Shown: positions 36,595 to 50,659 of the stretch, in pieces
How positions within the stretch are numbered: position 1 is the stretch's first letter
How the letters are laid out: every line of letters begins with the position of its first letter
Origin: DASRDR01 sp963812945 [NCBI: uncultured Candidatus Rokubacteria bacterium]
Lineage (GTDB): Bacteria > Methylomirabilota > Methylomirabilia > Rokubacteriales
Reading direction: 5' to 3'
NCBI GenBank assembly: GCA_963812945.1
Contig: CAWEXD010000007.1
Location: 62,001 to 126,000 of the forward strand
DNA length: 64,000 nucleotides
Notes under the pieces: generated by a model
Database searches by the model: none
The model's input: the letters and a program-made list of their open reading frames with translations, nothing else
Told to the model about the DNA's origin: nothing
Position numbers and translations under genes: made by a program

Positions 36595-37905
36595 TCAAGG
36601 GTCTCCTCCAGTCCGCGGGCATTCCAGGCGGATCCGTGCCGCCTCGCCGTGCCCGTGGAGGCCCTCCGCGGCCGTGAGGGCCGCAAGATGGGGCCACGCC
36701 GCGCGAAGGCCGGCGGGGGTGTAGTGGATGAGGCTCGAACGCTTGACGAAGTCCTCCACGGACAGGCCCGACGCGAAGCGCGCCGTCGCGGCCGTTGGGA
36801 GGACGTGGTTCGGCCCGGCCAGATAGTCGCCGATGACCTCGGGGGTGTGCGCGCCCAGGAAGATGGCGCCCGCGTGGCGCACCGCCGGAAGCCACGCAAA
36901 GGGGTCGGCAACCGCGAGCTCCAGGTGCTCGGGGGCCAGGCGGTTCGCGATCGCGAGCGCCTCGGCCAGGTCCCGCGTCACCACCACGGCGCCGTGGCTC
37001 CGGATCGCAGCTTCGGCGATCGCGGCGCGGGGCAGCGCCGCGCACTGGCGCGCGACCGCCTCCACGACCCGAGCGCCGAGCCCGGCATCGTCGGTCAGGC
37101 ACACGGCCCGGGCGAGCGGGTCGTGCTCGGCCTGGGCCAGGAGGTCCGCCGCCACGTGCGCGGCGACCGCCGTGCGGTCCGCGACGACGACGACCTCGCT
37201 CGGGCCGGCGACCAAGTCGATGCCCACGTCGCCGAACACGAGACGCTTCGCGAGGGCGACGTAGAGGTTGCCCGGCCCGACGATCTTGTCGACCGCCGCG
37301 AGGGTCGCCGTCCCGTAGGCCAGCGCCGCGACGGCCTGGGCCCCCCCGACCCGGTAGACCTCGGTGGCCCCCGCCAAGCGCGCCGCCACCAGGACGGCGG
37401 GCGGGAGCCGGCCGTCCTGGCCCGGGGGCGAGACCACCACCAGGTCCCGGACGCCGGCGACCCGCGCCGGGATCAGGTTCATCAGCACCGTGGACGGGTA
37501 GGCGGCCGTCCCGCCCGGCACGTAGCAGCCGACCCGATCGAGCGGCGTCACCTGCTGACCGAGCAGCGAGCCGTGCTCGTCCCGGACCCACCAGGAGCGC
37601 GGGAGCTGGTGGCGGTGGAACGCCTCGATCCGGCGAGCCGCCTCGGCGAGCGCCGCCCCGAGGGGCTCGGGCACCGACGCCGACGCCCACTCGGCCTCGG
37701 AGACCCGGAGCTCCTCGGACCGGAGCTCGACGCCGTCGAAGCGCTTGGTGAAGTCGACCACCGCGGCGTCGCCCCTCCGCCGGACCTCGTCGACGATCGC
37801 GGCCACCCGAAGGACCGCGTCCGGATCCGCCGCCGCGTGCGGGCGCGCCAGGGTCGCCACGACCTGGTCGGGCGAGAGCTCGGCCGTCCGGAGCAGGCGA
37901 ATCAC
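36595..37905 (-). CDS. hisD: Histidinol dehydrogenase
   Basis: HisD (436 residues) performs the last two oxidations of histidine synthesis with NAD and zinc. Conserved stretches are DRVGCYVPGGTAAYPSTVLM, KIVGPGNLYVALAKR, GPSEVVVVAD, LLAQAEHDP (zinc ligand region) and GPNHVLPT. The start is GTG at 37905-37903, overlapping the hisG stop by four bases (GTGA). Two nt separate its stop from the hisB ATG. Confidence 0.97.
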   Translation of the reverse strand: MIRLLRTAELSPDQVVATLARPHAAADPDAVLRVAAIVDEVRRRGDAAVVDFTKRFDGVELRSEELRVSEAEWASASVPEPLGAALAEAARRIEAFHRHQLPRSWWVRDEHGSLLGQQVTPLDRVGCYVPGGTAAYPSTVLMNLIPARVAGVRDLVVVSPPGQDGRLPPAVLVAARLAGATEVYRVGGAQAVAALAYGTATLAAVDKIVGPGNLYVALAKRLVFGDVGIDLVAGPSEVVVVADRTAVAAHVAADLLAQAEHDPLARAVCLTDDAGLGARVVEAVARQCAALPRAAIAEAAIRSHGAVVVTRDLAEALAIANRLAPEHLELAVADPFAWLPAVRHAGAIFLGAHTPEVIGDYLAGPNHVLPTAATARFASGLSVEDFVKRSSLIHYTPAGLRAAWPHLAALTAAEGLHGHGEAARIRLECPRTGGDP

Positions 37906-38573
37906 CGCGGCACCCCGGCCCGGAGCTCGTCGAGCAGCCGGCTGACCGCGCGGTGGGCCGTCTTCTGGGCCGCCCGGTTCACGATCAGCCGCGCCGTCGA
38001 CTGCACGATCTCGGCAACCTCGACGAGCCCGTTCGCCCGGAGGGTTTCGCCCGACTGCACGAGGTCGACGACGCGCTCCGCGAGCCCGACGAGCGGCGCC
38101 AGCTCGATCGACCCGTCGAGCCGGACCACCTCGACCTGGATCCCGCGCTCGGCGAAGTAGCGCCGCGTGAGGTTCGGATACTTGGTGGCCACGCGGACCC
38201 AGGACCACTTCGCCGGGTCGTCGCGCTCCCAGAGCTCCCGCGGCTCGGCGACGACGAGCCGGCACACGCCGAACCCGAGGTCGAGGGGCTCGTAGACATC
38301 CGGCTCCTGCTCGAGGAGCACGTCCTTGCCGACGATCCCGATGTCGGCCGCGCCGTGCTCGACGTAGGTCGGCACGTCGAGCGGCTTCAGGATCAGCAGG
38401 CGGAGCCGCCCGGTCGGGTCCGTGAAGAGGAGGCGGCGACTGTCGTCCTCGGGCAGCCCCTCGAACCCGGCCCGCCGGAGAAGATCGAGCGCGGGCCGCA
38501 GCAGACGGCCCTTCGGCAGGGCGAGGGTCAGCGGGCGCCCGTTGCCCGTGGCAGCTGCCGCCCCGCGCTCCAC
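37902..38573 (-). CDS. hisG: ATP phosphoribosyltransferase, short form
   Basis: HisG catalyses the committed step, joining ATP and PRPP. The 223-residue protein has LALPKGRLLRPALDLL, ADIGIVGKDVLLE and the PRPP loop region VEVVRLDGSIELAPLVGLAERVVDLV (split here: DGSIELAPLVGLA). It is the short form, lacking the C-terminal regulatory ACT-like domain, and such enzymes need HisZ, which is not in this window. The start is GTG at 38573-38571, 4 nt after the murA stop. The first 10 or so residues are an Ala/Gly-rich extension. Confidence 0.95.
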   Translation of the reverse strand: MERGAAAATGNGRPLTLALPKGRLLRPALDLLRRAGFEGLPEDDSRRLLFTDPTGRLRLLILKPLDVPTYVEHGAADIGIVGKDVLLEQEPDVYEPLDLGFGVCRLVVAEPRELWERDDPAKWSWVRVATKYPNLTRRYFAERGIQVEVVRLDGSIELAPLVGLAERVVDLVQSGETLRANGLVEVAEIVQSTARLIVNRAAQKTAHRAVSRLLDELRAGVPR

Positions 38574-38577
38574 GCCC

Positions 38578-39831
38578 TCACCCCTCCCGGCGGATCCGCG
38601 CCCCGAGCGCGGCGAGCTTCTGCTCCATCCCCTCGTAGCCGCGGTCGAGGTGATACACGCGGGACACCTCAGTCGTCCCCGAGGCCGCCAAGCCGGCGAG
38701 GACGAGGGCCGCGGAGGCACGGAGGTCCGTCGCCATCACCCGCGCGCCCTGGTAGGCCGGCACACCCCGGATGACGGCGCGGCTGCCCTCTACCTCGATC
38801 TGGGCGCCGAGGCGCCGGAGCTCGGCCGCCTGCTGCAATCGGTTCTCGAAGATCGTCTCGGTGATCACGCTCGAGCCGTCGGCTAGCCCCAGAAGGGCCA
38901 TCATCTGGGCCTGCATGTCCGTGGCGAAGCCGGGGTACGGGTTGGTGACGAGGTCGGTCGCGCGAGGGCGCCCGTCCGCCCGGACCCGGATCCAGTCCGG
39001 TCCCACGTCGAGACGCGCGCCGGTCGCCTCGAGCTTGTCCAGCACCGCGCCCAGGTGGGCCGGCACCGCCCCCCGGACCGTGAGGTCCCCGCGCGTGATG
39101 GCGCCGGCGACGAGGAACGTGCCCGTCTCCACGCGGTCGGGAATGATCCGGTGGCGGGCGCCGCCGAGGTCGGACACGCCCTCGATCTCGATCCGCTCGG
39201 TTCCGGCGCCGTGGATCCGGGCCCCCATCGCGGTCAAGAGCCGCGCGAGGTCCGGGATCTCGGGCTCGCGGGCCGCGTTCTCGAGCACCGTCGTGCCCTC
39301 GGCCAGGGTCGCGGCCATCATGAGATTCTCGGTGCCCGTCACCGTCACCAGGTCGAAGACGATCCGCGCCCCTTTCAGCCGCGCGGCGCGCGCCTCGACG
39401 TAGCCCTGGGCGAGCGTCACCTCGGCGCCGAGCCGCTCCAGTCCCTTGAGATGGAGATCGATCGGCCGCATCCCGATCGCGCAGCCCCCGGGCATCGAGA
39501 CGCGCGCGCGCCCCGCCCGGGCCAGGAGCGGCCCGAGGACCAGGACGGACGCCCGCATGGTCGACACCAGGTCATACGGCGCCTCGACGGACGCGAGCGC
39601 GGGCGTCCGGGCCACGGTCCGCCCGTCCCGCTCCACGATCTCGGTCCCGAGGCCCTGCAAGAGGGCCCGCATCGTGGCGACGTCGGCCAGGCGGGGGACG
39701 TTCTCGAGCTCGACGGCCTCCGCCGAGAGCAACGAGGCGGCCAGCAGGGGCAAGGCCGCGTTCTTCGCCGCGCTGGCCTCGACCTCCCCGCGGAGCGGAA
39801 CCCCCCCGTCGATGAAGAGCCGGGTCGGCAT
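38578..39831 (-). CDS. murA: UDP-N-acetylglucosamine 1-carboxyvinyltransferase
   Basis: MurA (417 residues) makes the first committed precursor of peptidoglycan from PEP and UDP-GlcNAc. The fosfomycin-targeted cysteine is C117 in [14 protein letters not shown]; a Cys, not Asp, predicts fosfomycin sensitivity of the enzyme. Other motifs are [28 protein letters not shown] and [17 protein letters not shown] use the ATG at 39831-39829, which overlaps the prmC stop by one base (TGATG). The longer upstream start adds non-conserved residues. Confidence 0.97.
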   Translation of the reverse strand: MPTRLFIDGGVPLRGEVEASAAKNAALPLLAASLLSAEAVELENVPRLADVATMRALLQGLGTEIVERDGRTVARTPALASVEAPYDLVSTMRASVLVLGPLLARAGRARVSMPGGCAIGMRPIDLHLKGLERLGAEVTLAQGYVEARAARLKGARIVFDLVTVTGTENLMMAATLAEGTTVLENAAREPEIPDLARLLTAMGARIHGAGTERIEIEGVSDLGGARHRIIPDRVETGTFLVAGAITRGDLTVRGAVPAHLGAVLDKLEATGARLDVGPDWIRVRADGRPRATDLVTNPYPGFATDMQAQMMALLGLADGSSVITETIFENRLQQAAELRRLGAQIEVEGSRAVIRGVPAYQGARVMATDLRASAALVLAGLAASGTTEVSRVYHLDRGYEGMEQKLAALGARIRREG

Positions 39832-40727
39832 CAGCGCCTCCGGACCTCGAGGATCCGGTCCAGTCCCCGAAAGTCCCGACACACCCGCGCCGCGGCATAG
39901 CGAGGATCCGCGCCGACCAGCGCGGTCACGGCGGGGCCGTGCTCCTCGCCGATCTCGACGAGCATCGTCCCCCCCGGGCGGAGCCAGGCGGGCCCCTCCC
40001 GGAGCAGCCGGCGGATCACGACGAGCCCGTCCGCGCCACCATCGAGGGCGTCACGCGGCTCCCACTCGCGCACCTCGGCCGGCAGCCCCGGCAGGAGCGG
40101 CGCGGCGAGATACGGGGGATTGGCCACGACGAGATCCACCGCGCCGGGCCGGACGTGGCCGGCGAGCGGCGCCCAGAGATCCCCCTCGAGAATCTGGACG
40201 CGCCCCTCGAGACCGAGCCGCCGGACGTTCCCGCGCGCCCAGACCGCCGCCTCGACGGCCTGCTCGACGGCCCAGACCCGCCACTCGGGGCGGCGCACGG
40301 CCAGCGCGCACGCGAGGGCGCCCGATCCGGTACACAGGTCGAGCACGGTGGCGGCCGGCGTCGGACCGAGGGCGAGCGCCCGCCCGGTCAGCTCCTCGGT
40401 CTCGGGGCGCGGGATGAACACGCCCGGGCCGACGGCCAGCACGAGGCCACAGAACGCCGTCTCGCCGAGCAGGTACTGGAGGGGCTCGTGTCGCGCGCGC
40501 CGGGCCACCAGCCCGTCGAACGCCGCGAGCACGCCGCCGGGAACGGGCGCGCGCCCCGTCGTGTAGAGACCGAGCCGCGTCGTCCCGAGGCCTCGGGCCA
40601 GGAGCGCGTCGGCGTCCTGGCGGGCGGTCGCGATCCCAGCCGCGCCGAGACGGCTCGCCGCGGCGGCGAGGACGCTCGCGACGGTCGGGGCGATGCTGGC
40701 TCCGGGAGCGGTCACGGACGGCGTCAT
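39831..40727 (-). CDS. prmC: Release factor glutamine methyltransferase PrmC
   Basis: PrmC (298 residues) methylates the glutamine of the GGQ motif in release factors. The SAM-binding motif is [10 protein letters not shown] (129-138) and the catalytic NPPY is at 203-206. An N-terminal helical domain precedes the Rossmann domain. It is directly after its substrate gene prfA, with a four-base overlap (ATGA), a very common pairing. ATG start. Confidence 0.96.
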   Translation of the reverse strand: MTPSVTAPGASIAPTVASVLAAAASRLGAAGIATARQDADALLARGLGTTRLGLYTTGRAPVPGGVLAAFDGLVARRARHEPLQYLLGETAFCGLVLAVGPGVFIPRPETEELTGRALALGPTPAATVLDLCTGSGALACALAVRRPEWRVWAVEQAVEAAVWARGNVRRLGLEGRVQILEGDLWAPLAGHVRPGAVDLVVANPPYLAAPLLPGLPAEVREWEPRDALDGGADGLVVIRRLLREGPAWLRPGGTMLVEIGEEHGPAVTALVGADPRYAAARVCRDFRGLDRILEVRRR

Positions 40728-41800
40728 GCCTCGAGCGACTCGAGCTGCTCGGTCCGCTCGGCCGCGAGCAGCGCCTCGGTCAGCTCATCGAGGTTCCCCT
40801 CGAGGACATCGGGAAGCTGGTGCACCGTGAGCCCGATGCGGTGGTCCGTCACCCGGCCCTGGGGGAAGTTGTAGGTGCGGATGCGCTCGCTGCGCTCGCC
40901 CGTCCCGACCTGGCTCTTTCGCGCCGCGGCGATCTTGGAGCGCTGCTCCTCCTGCGCCTGCTCGAGGAGCCGCGCCCGGAGCACCCGCATGGCCTTCGCG
41001 CGGTTCTTGATCTGCGACCGCTCGTCCTGGCAGGTCACCACCAGCCCCGTGGGGAGATGCGTGATCCGGACCGCCGAGTCCGTGGTGTTGACACCCTGCC
41101 CGCCCGGACCCGAGGAGCGGTACACGTCCACCTTGAGGTCCTTCTCGTCGACCTTCACGTCGATGTCTTCCGCCTCGGGGAGGACCGCGACGGTCACGGT
41201 GGAGGTGTGGATGCGGCCCGCCGACTCGGTCACGGGGACCCGCTGGACCCGGTGCACCCCTCGCTCGAACTTGAGCCGGCTCCAGGCTCCCTTGCCCTGG
41301 ACGGACAGGATGACTTCCTTGAATCCCCCCTGGCCCGTCGGATGACTCTCGAGAAGCTCGAGCTTGAAGCCGTGACGCTCCGCGTACTTGGTGTACATGC
41401 GCGCCAGGTCGGCGGCGAAGAGCGCGGCCTCGTCGCCGCCCGCGCCCGCCCGGATCTCGACCAGGACGTTCTTGTCGTCGCGGGGGTCCCGCGGCACCAG
41501 CATCGCCTGCAGGCTGTCCTGGAGCGCGCGCTCCCGCCGCCGCAGATCCTCGAGCTCCGAGCCCGCCAGCTCCCGCAGCTCGGCGTCGTCGCCGTTCTCG
41601 CCGAGGATGTGGTTGGCCTCCTCGATGCGCGCGAGGACGCCCTTGTACTGGCGGAACGCGGTCACCACGGGCTCGATCTCCGCCACCGCCTTGGCGAGCC
41701 GGGCGTACTCGGCATGGGTCCCGGACGCCTGCGCCGCCTCGGCGAGGCGGACGGAGAGATCCTCGTGCCGGTTCTCGAGCTGCCGGAGCTTATCGAACAC
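40724..41800 (-). CDS. prfA: Peptide chain release factor 1
   Basis: RF1 (358 residues) terminates translation at UAA and UAG. The PxT codon-recognition motif is PVT at 189-191 (in [16 protein letters not shown]), and GGQ is at 233-235. RF2 would have SPF instead, so RF1 is the right assignment. The start is GTG at 41800-41798. It lies 62 nt after rpmE and overlaps prmC. Confidence 0.97.
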   Translation of the reverse strand: MFDKLRQLENRHEDLSVRLAEAAQASGTHAEYARLAKAVAEIEPVVTAFRQYKGVLARIEEANHILGENGDDAELRELAGSELEDLRRRERALQDSLQAMLVPRDPRDDKNVLVEIRAGAGGDEAALFAADLARMYTKYAERHGFKLELLESHPTGQGGFKEVILSVQGKGAWSRLKFERGVHRVQRVPVTESAGRIHTSTVTVAVLPEAEDIDVKVDEKDLKVDVYRSSGPGGQGVNTTDSAVRITHLPTGLVVTCQDERSQIKNRAKAMRVLRARLLEQAQEEQRSKIAAARKSQVGTGERSERIRTYNFPQGRVTDHRIGLTVHQLPDVLEGNLDELTEALLAAERTEQLESLEA

Positions 41801-41862
41801 GATCCGCGCTCAGGCTCCCGGCGATGGCGCTCGTGGGCCCGGCCCCGCGCCGAGGGCGGCGG

Positions 41863-42069
41863 CTAGGGCTTCTTGGCGCCGTACTTCTTCTGGAAGCGCT
41901 CGATGCGCCCGGCCGTGTCCACCAGCTTCTGCTTGCCGGTGTAGAACGGGTGACACTTCGAGCAGATCTCCACCCGGATGTTCGGCTGGGTGGACCGGGT
42001 GTGGATGACCTCGCCGCAGGCGCAGGTGATCGTGGTCTCGATGTACTCGGGATGGATGGCGGCCTTCAC
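41863..42069 (-). CDS. rpmE: 50S ribosomal protein L31 (zinc-binding form)
   Basis: The 68-residue protein has the C+ pattern of L31: CACG then [22 protein letters not shown]31 bridges the two subunits near 5S rRNA. The FYTGKQK segment is diagnostic. The start is GTG (KAAIHPEY follows). The 169-nt spacer back to rho shows GC-rich dyads but no clear promoter or T-run terminator. Confidence 0.96.
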   Translation of the reverse strand: MKAAIHPEYIETTITCACGEVIHTRSTQPNIRVEICSKCHPFYTGKQKLVDTAGRIERFQKKYGAKKP

Positions 42070-42238
42070 GGGTAAGTCCTCCCCACACCAGCGAAAATGA
42101 GAACGCGTTCAGCGTACCACACGCCGCCAGGCCCCAGCAAGGCGCGGGGCCCGTCCGGGGCCCGGAAACACCGCGGCGGCCGCCCTTTCCCGGCGAGGGG
42201 CCGCGGGGCGGTCGGCCGGTCGGAAGGGAGTCGGCCGC

Positions 42239-43654
<1,416 letters not shown>

Positions 43655-43734
43655 GGCTGTGAATCGCTCCTTTGGAGTGCGGTGTGGCGAGGACCGTCAG
43701 GGGAACGCGCGCGCGGTGGCGTCACGCTCAGTCA

Positions 43735-43764
43735 TCTATAGCACCGGCCGCCGGCGTCTGTCAA
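43735..43764 (-). promoter_or_regulatory. Sigma-70-type promoter of rho
   Basis: On the minus strand TTGACA (43764-43759) is followed by 18 bases and TATAGA (43740-43735). The predicted start is near 43728. That leaves a leader of about 70-170 nt, depending on which rho start codon is used. It lies in the 135-nt gap after the parvulin gene, so rho and the long array after it probably form a new transcription unit. Confidence 0.78.
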
Positions 43765-43789
43765 CCAACGGGGTCACCGGCAGGCGAGC

Positions 43790-44808
43790 TCACAACCGGA
43801 TCGCGATCAGCGCCCTTCGGCGAAGACCCTCGAGCCATTCGTCGAACCGCTCCTGCGCCTTCTTCTGAAGCAGGAGGTCGCGCACCTGCTGGCGCGCCTC
43901 CGCGAGGCGCTCGGCCGTCAGCTCCTCGCGGTCCACGAGCTTCAGGAGGTGATACCCGGCCGGCGACCGGATCGGATCCGTCACCTGCCCCTTTTGGAGA
44001 GCCAGGAGTGGGCGCTCGAAGGACGGATCCAGCTCACCCCGGGCGAGCCAGCCCAGGTCTCCGCCCGCGGGGTCCTTTCCCTGTGTCCGCGCCAGCTCAC
44101 CGAAATCGGCACCGCCCGCCAGGGCGGCCGCGATGCCCTCGACCTCCGTCTTCGCGCGGTCCCAGGCCGCGGACGAGCTCGTCGGCTCGGCCGGCACGGC
44201 GATGTGTCCCGCGCGGTACTTGAGCCCCGCGTCGAACCGGTCCCGGTTGTCGGCCAGGTACCGGTCCACCTCCGCCTCCGTGACCGTGGCGCGGCGGACG
44301 ACGCGCCGGCTGCGGACCCGCTGGGCCATGAGCTGATCGCGCATCTCACGCCGCAGCACGTCCCAGGTCACGCCCTGCGACTGGAGCTGGGCCTCGAGCC
44401 GCTCGCGCACGCCGCCGTTGCGTTTCACGAAGTCCTCGAGCACGGCCCGGAGCTCGTCCTCGGGAATCTCGATCTTCTCGCGCTTGGCCTCCTGGACCTG
44501 CAGCCGGTGATCGACCAGCTTGTTCAGCATCGCCCGCTCGAGCTCGGGCCCCTCCGAGGGCGGCCGGGTGTCCCGGCGGGCGAGGACGATCGCTTCCTGC
44601 AGGTCCGACATCATGACGACGTCGCCGTTGACCACGGCGACGACCCGGTCGATCACGGTCTGGCCGTCCCGGATCGGCGGCGTCTCTCCGACCCGCACCA
44701 GGACGCCGCCGCTCCCGGCCGGCACGGGCGGCAAGGGTCCGGCGGGGCCCTTGCACGCCCCGAGCGCCCCGGCCACCACGAGCCCAGCGAACCCGAGCCA
44801 CACGCGCG

Positions 44809-44812
<4 letters not shown>
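43790..44812 (-). CDS. Lipoprotein peptidyl-prolyl isomerase (SurA/PpiC parvulin family)
   Basis: This 340-residue protein starts MTRVWLGFAGLVVAGALGAC, whose LGAC is a lipobox, so it should be a lipid-anchored periplasmic foldase. A SurA-like N-terminal helical chaperone region (IDRVVAVVNGDVVMMSDLQE) is followed by one parvulin domain (about residues 210-305) with GDLGWLARGELDPSFE and SPAGYHLLKL. SurA has two parvulin domains; this has one. The ATG overlaps the mfd stop (ATGA). Substrates are unknown; outer membrane proteins are the obvious guess. Confidence 0.9.
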
Positions 44813-48054
<3,242 letters not shown>

Positions 48055-48064
48055 GAGGGTCAGC

Positions 48065-48712
48065 TCACCGGGGTCCTTGGCCCAGGTGGAAGGACAGGTT
48101 CTCCAGCTCGATCGACAGGTCGACGTTCTGGAGGCGCACGTCCTTCGGCACCTTGACGCGGGCGGGGGCGAAGTTGAGGATGGCGCGGACGCCGGCCGCG
48201 ACCAGCCGGTCCGCAACGCCCTGGGCGGCCTCCGCCGGCACCGCGACCACGCCGATCTGGATGGCCTGCCCCTTCACCACCCGGGGCAACTCGGCCAGCG
48301 CCTGGATGGAAAGGTCATTGACCGCGCGCCCGACCTTGGCGGGGTCATCGTCGACGATGGCCGCGATCCGGAACCCCTGCCGGGCGAATCCCCGGTAGTG
48401 GAAGAGCGCGGAGCCCAGGTTGCCGAAGCCGACGAGCACGACGCGCCACTCGCGATCGAGCCCCAGGATCCGCTGGATCTCCGCGCGGAGGACGGCGGTG
48501 TCATAGCCGATCCCGCGGATGCCGAACTCGCCAAAATAGGCGAGGTCCTTCCGGACCTGGGCCGAGTTCAGGTGGAACCGCGCGGCGAGCTCCTGCGAGG
48601 AGATGGTCTTGACGCCGTCCTCCTCCAGCTGCGCCAGGCACCGGAAGTAGACGGAGAGCCGCCTGACGGTCATCTCCGGGATGCGAGGCGGGCGACCTCC
48701 GGAACGCGGCAT
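48065..48712 (-). CDS. rex: Redox-sensing transcriptional repressor Rex
   Basis: Rex (215 residues) senses the NADH/NAD+ ratio and represses fermentation and respiration genes. An N-terminal winged helix (RLSVYFRCLAQLEEDG and HLNSAQVRKDLAYFGEFG) is followed by a Rossmann domain with GFGNLG at 95-100. The C-terminal helix ends in LENLSFHLGQ. ATG start at 48712-48710. It lies 59 nt after atpE and 10 nt before mfd. Rex control of the adjacent ATP synthase genes is a plausible inference, but I did not find a clear Rex operator. Confidence 0.96.
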   Translation of the reverse strand: MPRSGGRPPRIPEMTVRRLSVYFRCLAQLEEDGVKTISSQELAARFHLNSAQVRKDLAYFGEFGIRGIGYDTAVLRAEIQRILGLDREWRVVLVGFGNLGSALFHYRGFARQGFRIAAIVDDDPAKVGRAVNDLSIQALAELPRVVKGQAIQIGVVAVPAEAAQGVADRLVAAGVRAILNFAPARVKVPKDVRLQNVDLSIELENLSFHLGQGPR

Positions 48713-48771
48713 GCGCGACCCCTGAGTGGGCCGGCGGACGGCCGCGAGGCCGCCCGCCCGACCCGCCGCGG

Positions 48772-49095
48772 TTACTTGAACGGGTTCGCGAAGAGCAGGA
48801 TGATCGCGATGACGAGCGTGTAGATCGCCAGCGACTCGATGAGCGCCAGACCGATGATCATCGCGGTCTGGATCCGCGCCGCCGCGCCCGGCTGGCGGGC
48901 CATGCCCTCGAGCGCCGCCGCGATCGCCCGCGCCTGACCAAGACCACAGAGCCCGGCCGCCAGGGCCATCCCCATGCCCGCCGCGATGACCGTGAACGGT
49001 CCGACCCAGGACCCCGTCGCCGCCGCGTCGGCCGCGTGGGCGACACCCTCGACCAGGCTGAGGGCCAGCCCCAGCAATGTCAGAGCGATACGCAC
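48772..49095 (-). CDS. atpE: F-type ATP synthase subunit c with N-terminal signal-like segment
   Basis: The ring-forming proteolipid (107 residues) has two membrane hairpins: one from about residue 33 to 56 and one from about 77 to 102. The ion-carrying carboxylate is E87 in [16 protein letters not shown], and the polar loop is [13 protein letters not shown]54, E87, S88 and Y92 align with Na+-binding positions of Ilyobacter subunit c, but Pro28, Val63 and Thr67 equivalents are replaced. Residues 1-21 look like a cleavable signal sequence (ends VAHA), an extension absent from E. coli AtpE. The start is GTG. Confidence 0.95.
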   Translation of the reverse strand: MRIALTLLGLALSLVEGVAHAADAAATGSWVGPFTVIAAGMGMALAAGLCGLGQARAIAAALEGMARQPGAAARIQTAMIIGLALIESLAIYTLVIAIILLFANPFK

Positions 49096-49155
49096 CGTCT
49101 CTCCTCCTTCCCCGTCCCGCCCGGCCCCCGGGCCGCGTCGGCGTCGGGGGCGCCG

Positions 49156-49986
49156 TTAGTGATGGGCGGGCGCCGCGGCCTCGTGACCGCCATGTCCCGC
49201 GTGACCGCCGTGATCCCCCGGGGCCTCGTGCCCGTGCTCCGCGCCGTGCTCGGCCTCCAGGGCGCCCGCGATGTAGAGCATCGAGAGCATGCAGAAGATG
49301 AACGCTTGCAGGAACGCAACCAAGAGCTTCAACGGGAACAGGAAGCCCACGGTGAACAGGATCGTGGCGATCGTCCCCACACCGCCGATCACCAGCCCGA
49401 TCACCCCGGCCGCCCCCGAGAGCGCCCACGTCGAGAGTCCCACCGTCATGAAGAAGACGATCGACAGCAGGATGTGCCCCCCCAGCATGTTCCCGAAGAG
49501 CCGGAGGGTGAGCGACAGCGGGCGCGCCAGGTGGCTGATCACCTCGATCGGAATCATGAGCGGCGCCAGCGCCGGCATCGGTCCGGCGAAGTGCTTGAGG
49601 TATGGGCCCAGCCCCTGCTGGCGGATCCCGATCCAGTGGTAGGCGAAGAACACGACGATGGCGCACGCCGCGGTCGTGTTCACGTTGTCGGTCGGCGCCG
49701 TGAAGCCGGGGACGAGCCCCAAGAGGTTCGACGCGAAGATGAAGAGGCCCAGCGTCGCGATCAGCGGGAGGAACCGCCGCCCCTCGGGACCGATCACGTC
49801 GTCGATGAGCGCGAGGACGAAATCCAGCGCCGCCTCCGCCGCGTTCTGAAGCCCCCGCGGCACGAGCGCCGGCCGCCGCGGCACCGCCAGCGCGACGGCG
49901 ATCAGGACCGCGATCACCAGCCACCCGAAGGCCACGTGGTGCGGGAGCCCGAACGTGTTGAAGATCGGGGGCTCGAGCTCGTGCAC
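49156..49986 (-). CDS. atpB: F-type ATP synthase subunit a with His-rich C-terminal tail
   Basis: Subunit a (276 residues) provides the proton (or Na+) half-channels against the c ring. The essential arginine is R162 in LTLRLFGNMLGGH. Other conserved segments are NLLGLVPGFTAPTDNVN and the last helix FLQAFIFCMLSMLYI. After the last helix, residues 244-276 form a tail with nine histidines among Gly, Ala and Glu, which is unusual for AtpB. The start is GTG at 49986. It is 10 nt after atpI and 60 nt before atpE. Confidence 0.95.
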   Translation of the reverse strand: MHELEPPIFNTFGLPHHVAFGWLVIAVLIAVALAVPRRPALVPRGLQNAAEAALDFVLALIDDVIGPEGRRFLPLIATLGLFIFASNLLGLVPGFTAPTDNVNTTAACAIVVFFAYHWIGIRQQGLGPYLKHFAGPMPALAPLMIPIEVISHLARPLSLTLRLFGNMLGGHILLSIVFFMTVGLSTWALSGAAGVIGLVIGGVGTIATILFTVGFLFPLKLLVAFLQAFIFCMLSMLYIAGALEAEHGAEHGHEAPGDHGGHAGHGGHEAAAPAHH

Positions 49987-49996
49987 GGAGATCCCC

Positions 49997-50362
49997 TCAG
50001 GCCGCCCGGGCGGCCCGGAGGCCTGCCAGGATCACGGCCACCGGAACGAGCGTCAGCGAGAGGAGCAGACCCGTGAGCCCGACTCCGGTCTGGGTGACGG
50101 CCAGGCCCGCCAGGCCCCCGACGAGCGCCAGCCGGAGCCCGCTGGCCCCGGCCCAGACCGGCCGTGACGAGGCCCGGCCCGCGAGGGCGCGATCCGCGGC
50201 CCAGGTGAGGCCCCCGAAGTTCAGGAGGGTGAGCCCGCTCCCGACCAGGGCCCCCATCGCCTCGGCGGGGCCCCGCCAGAGCCCGCACAGGGCGGCGAAC
50301 CCGAGCGCCAGGATCCCGGCGACCCACCACACCCCACGCGCGAGCTCAGTCGGAGCGGTCAC
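49997..50362 (-). CDS. atpI: ATP synthase subunit I (AtpI/UncI family)
   Basis: This 121-residue protein has four predicted membrane helices (about 13-28, 34-52, 66-88 and 95-113). The position directly before atpB and the small hydrophobic architecture match the ATP synthase I chain, which assists c-ring assembly. The NFGGLTWAADRAL segment after helix 2 fits that family. Start GTG at 50362. It overlaps atpZ by 17 nt. Family assignment rests on context as much as sequence. Confidence 0.82.
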   Translation of the reverse strand: MTAPTELARGVWWVAGILALGFAALCGLWRGPAEAMGALVGSGLTLLNFGGLTWAADRALAGRASSRPVWAGASGLRLALVGGLAGLAVTQTGVGLTGLLLSLTLVPVAVILAGLRAARAA

Positions 50363-50621
50363 TCTCAGCCTGCCTCCCCTCGCGGCCGAAAATCCCTGCC
50401 GCGCGGAAGAGATTGACGAAACCTGCCGCGATGCCCACGAAGAGCCCCACCAGCATGAGCCACGGGGCGCTCCCCAGCCACCGGTCCAGGACGTAGCCCC
50501 CCCAGAGGCCCAGGACGGTGGAGATCACCAGCGTGAGCCCCACCCCGCTGAGGGCCCCGACCTGCCGGATCCAGCGCCGGTCGGGCCGACGATCCGTCTG
50601 GCCGGGCTCGGCTGGACTCAC
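50346..50621 (-). CDS. atpZ: AtpZ/AtpI-family ATP synthase accessory membrane protein
   Basis: A 91-residue protein with a basic N-terminus and two membrane helices: SGVGLTLVISTVLGLWGGYV and WLMLVGLFVGIAAGFVNLF. The GGYVLDRWLGSAPWLMLVG pattern is typical of the AtpZ family, which may import Mg2+ or aid F0 assembly. I chose GTG at 50621-50619, with GGGAGG about seven bases upstream. An earlier GTG at 50669 lies in the -10 region of the promoter (50660-50688) and cannot be in the mRNA. First gene of the atp-rex-mfd unit. Confidence 0.85.
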   Translation of the reverse strand: MSPAEPGQTDRRPDRRWIRQVGALSGVGLTLVISTVLGLWGGYVLDRWLGSAPWLMLVGLFVGIAAGFVNLFRAAGIFGREGRQAESDRSD

Positions 50622-50659
50622 ACCCGGTCCTCCCAGAGGGTGGTCAGGAACGCTTGTGA

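Noticed and set aside
42070-42238. An intrinsic terminator after rho
   Set aside because: The spacer has GC-rich dyads but no T-run and no stem that stands out from the background composition.
48772-49095. Calling the ATP synthase Na+-dependent
   Set aside because: Only some of the Na+ ligand positions match; several are replaced, and hand alignment cannot settle it.
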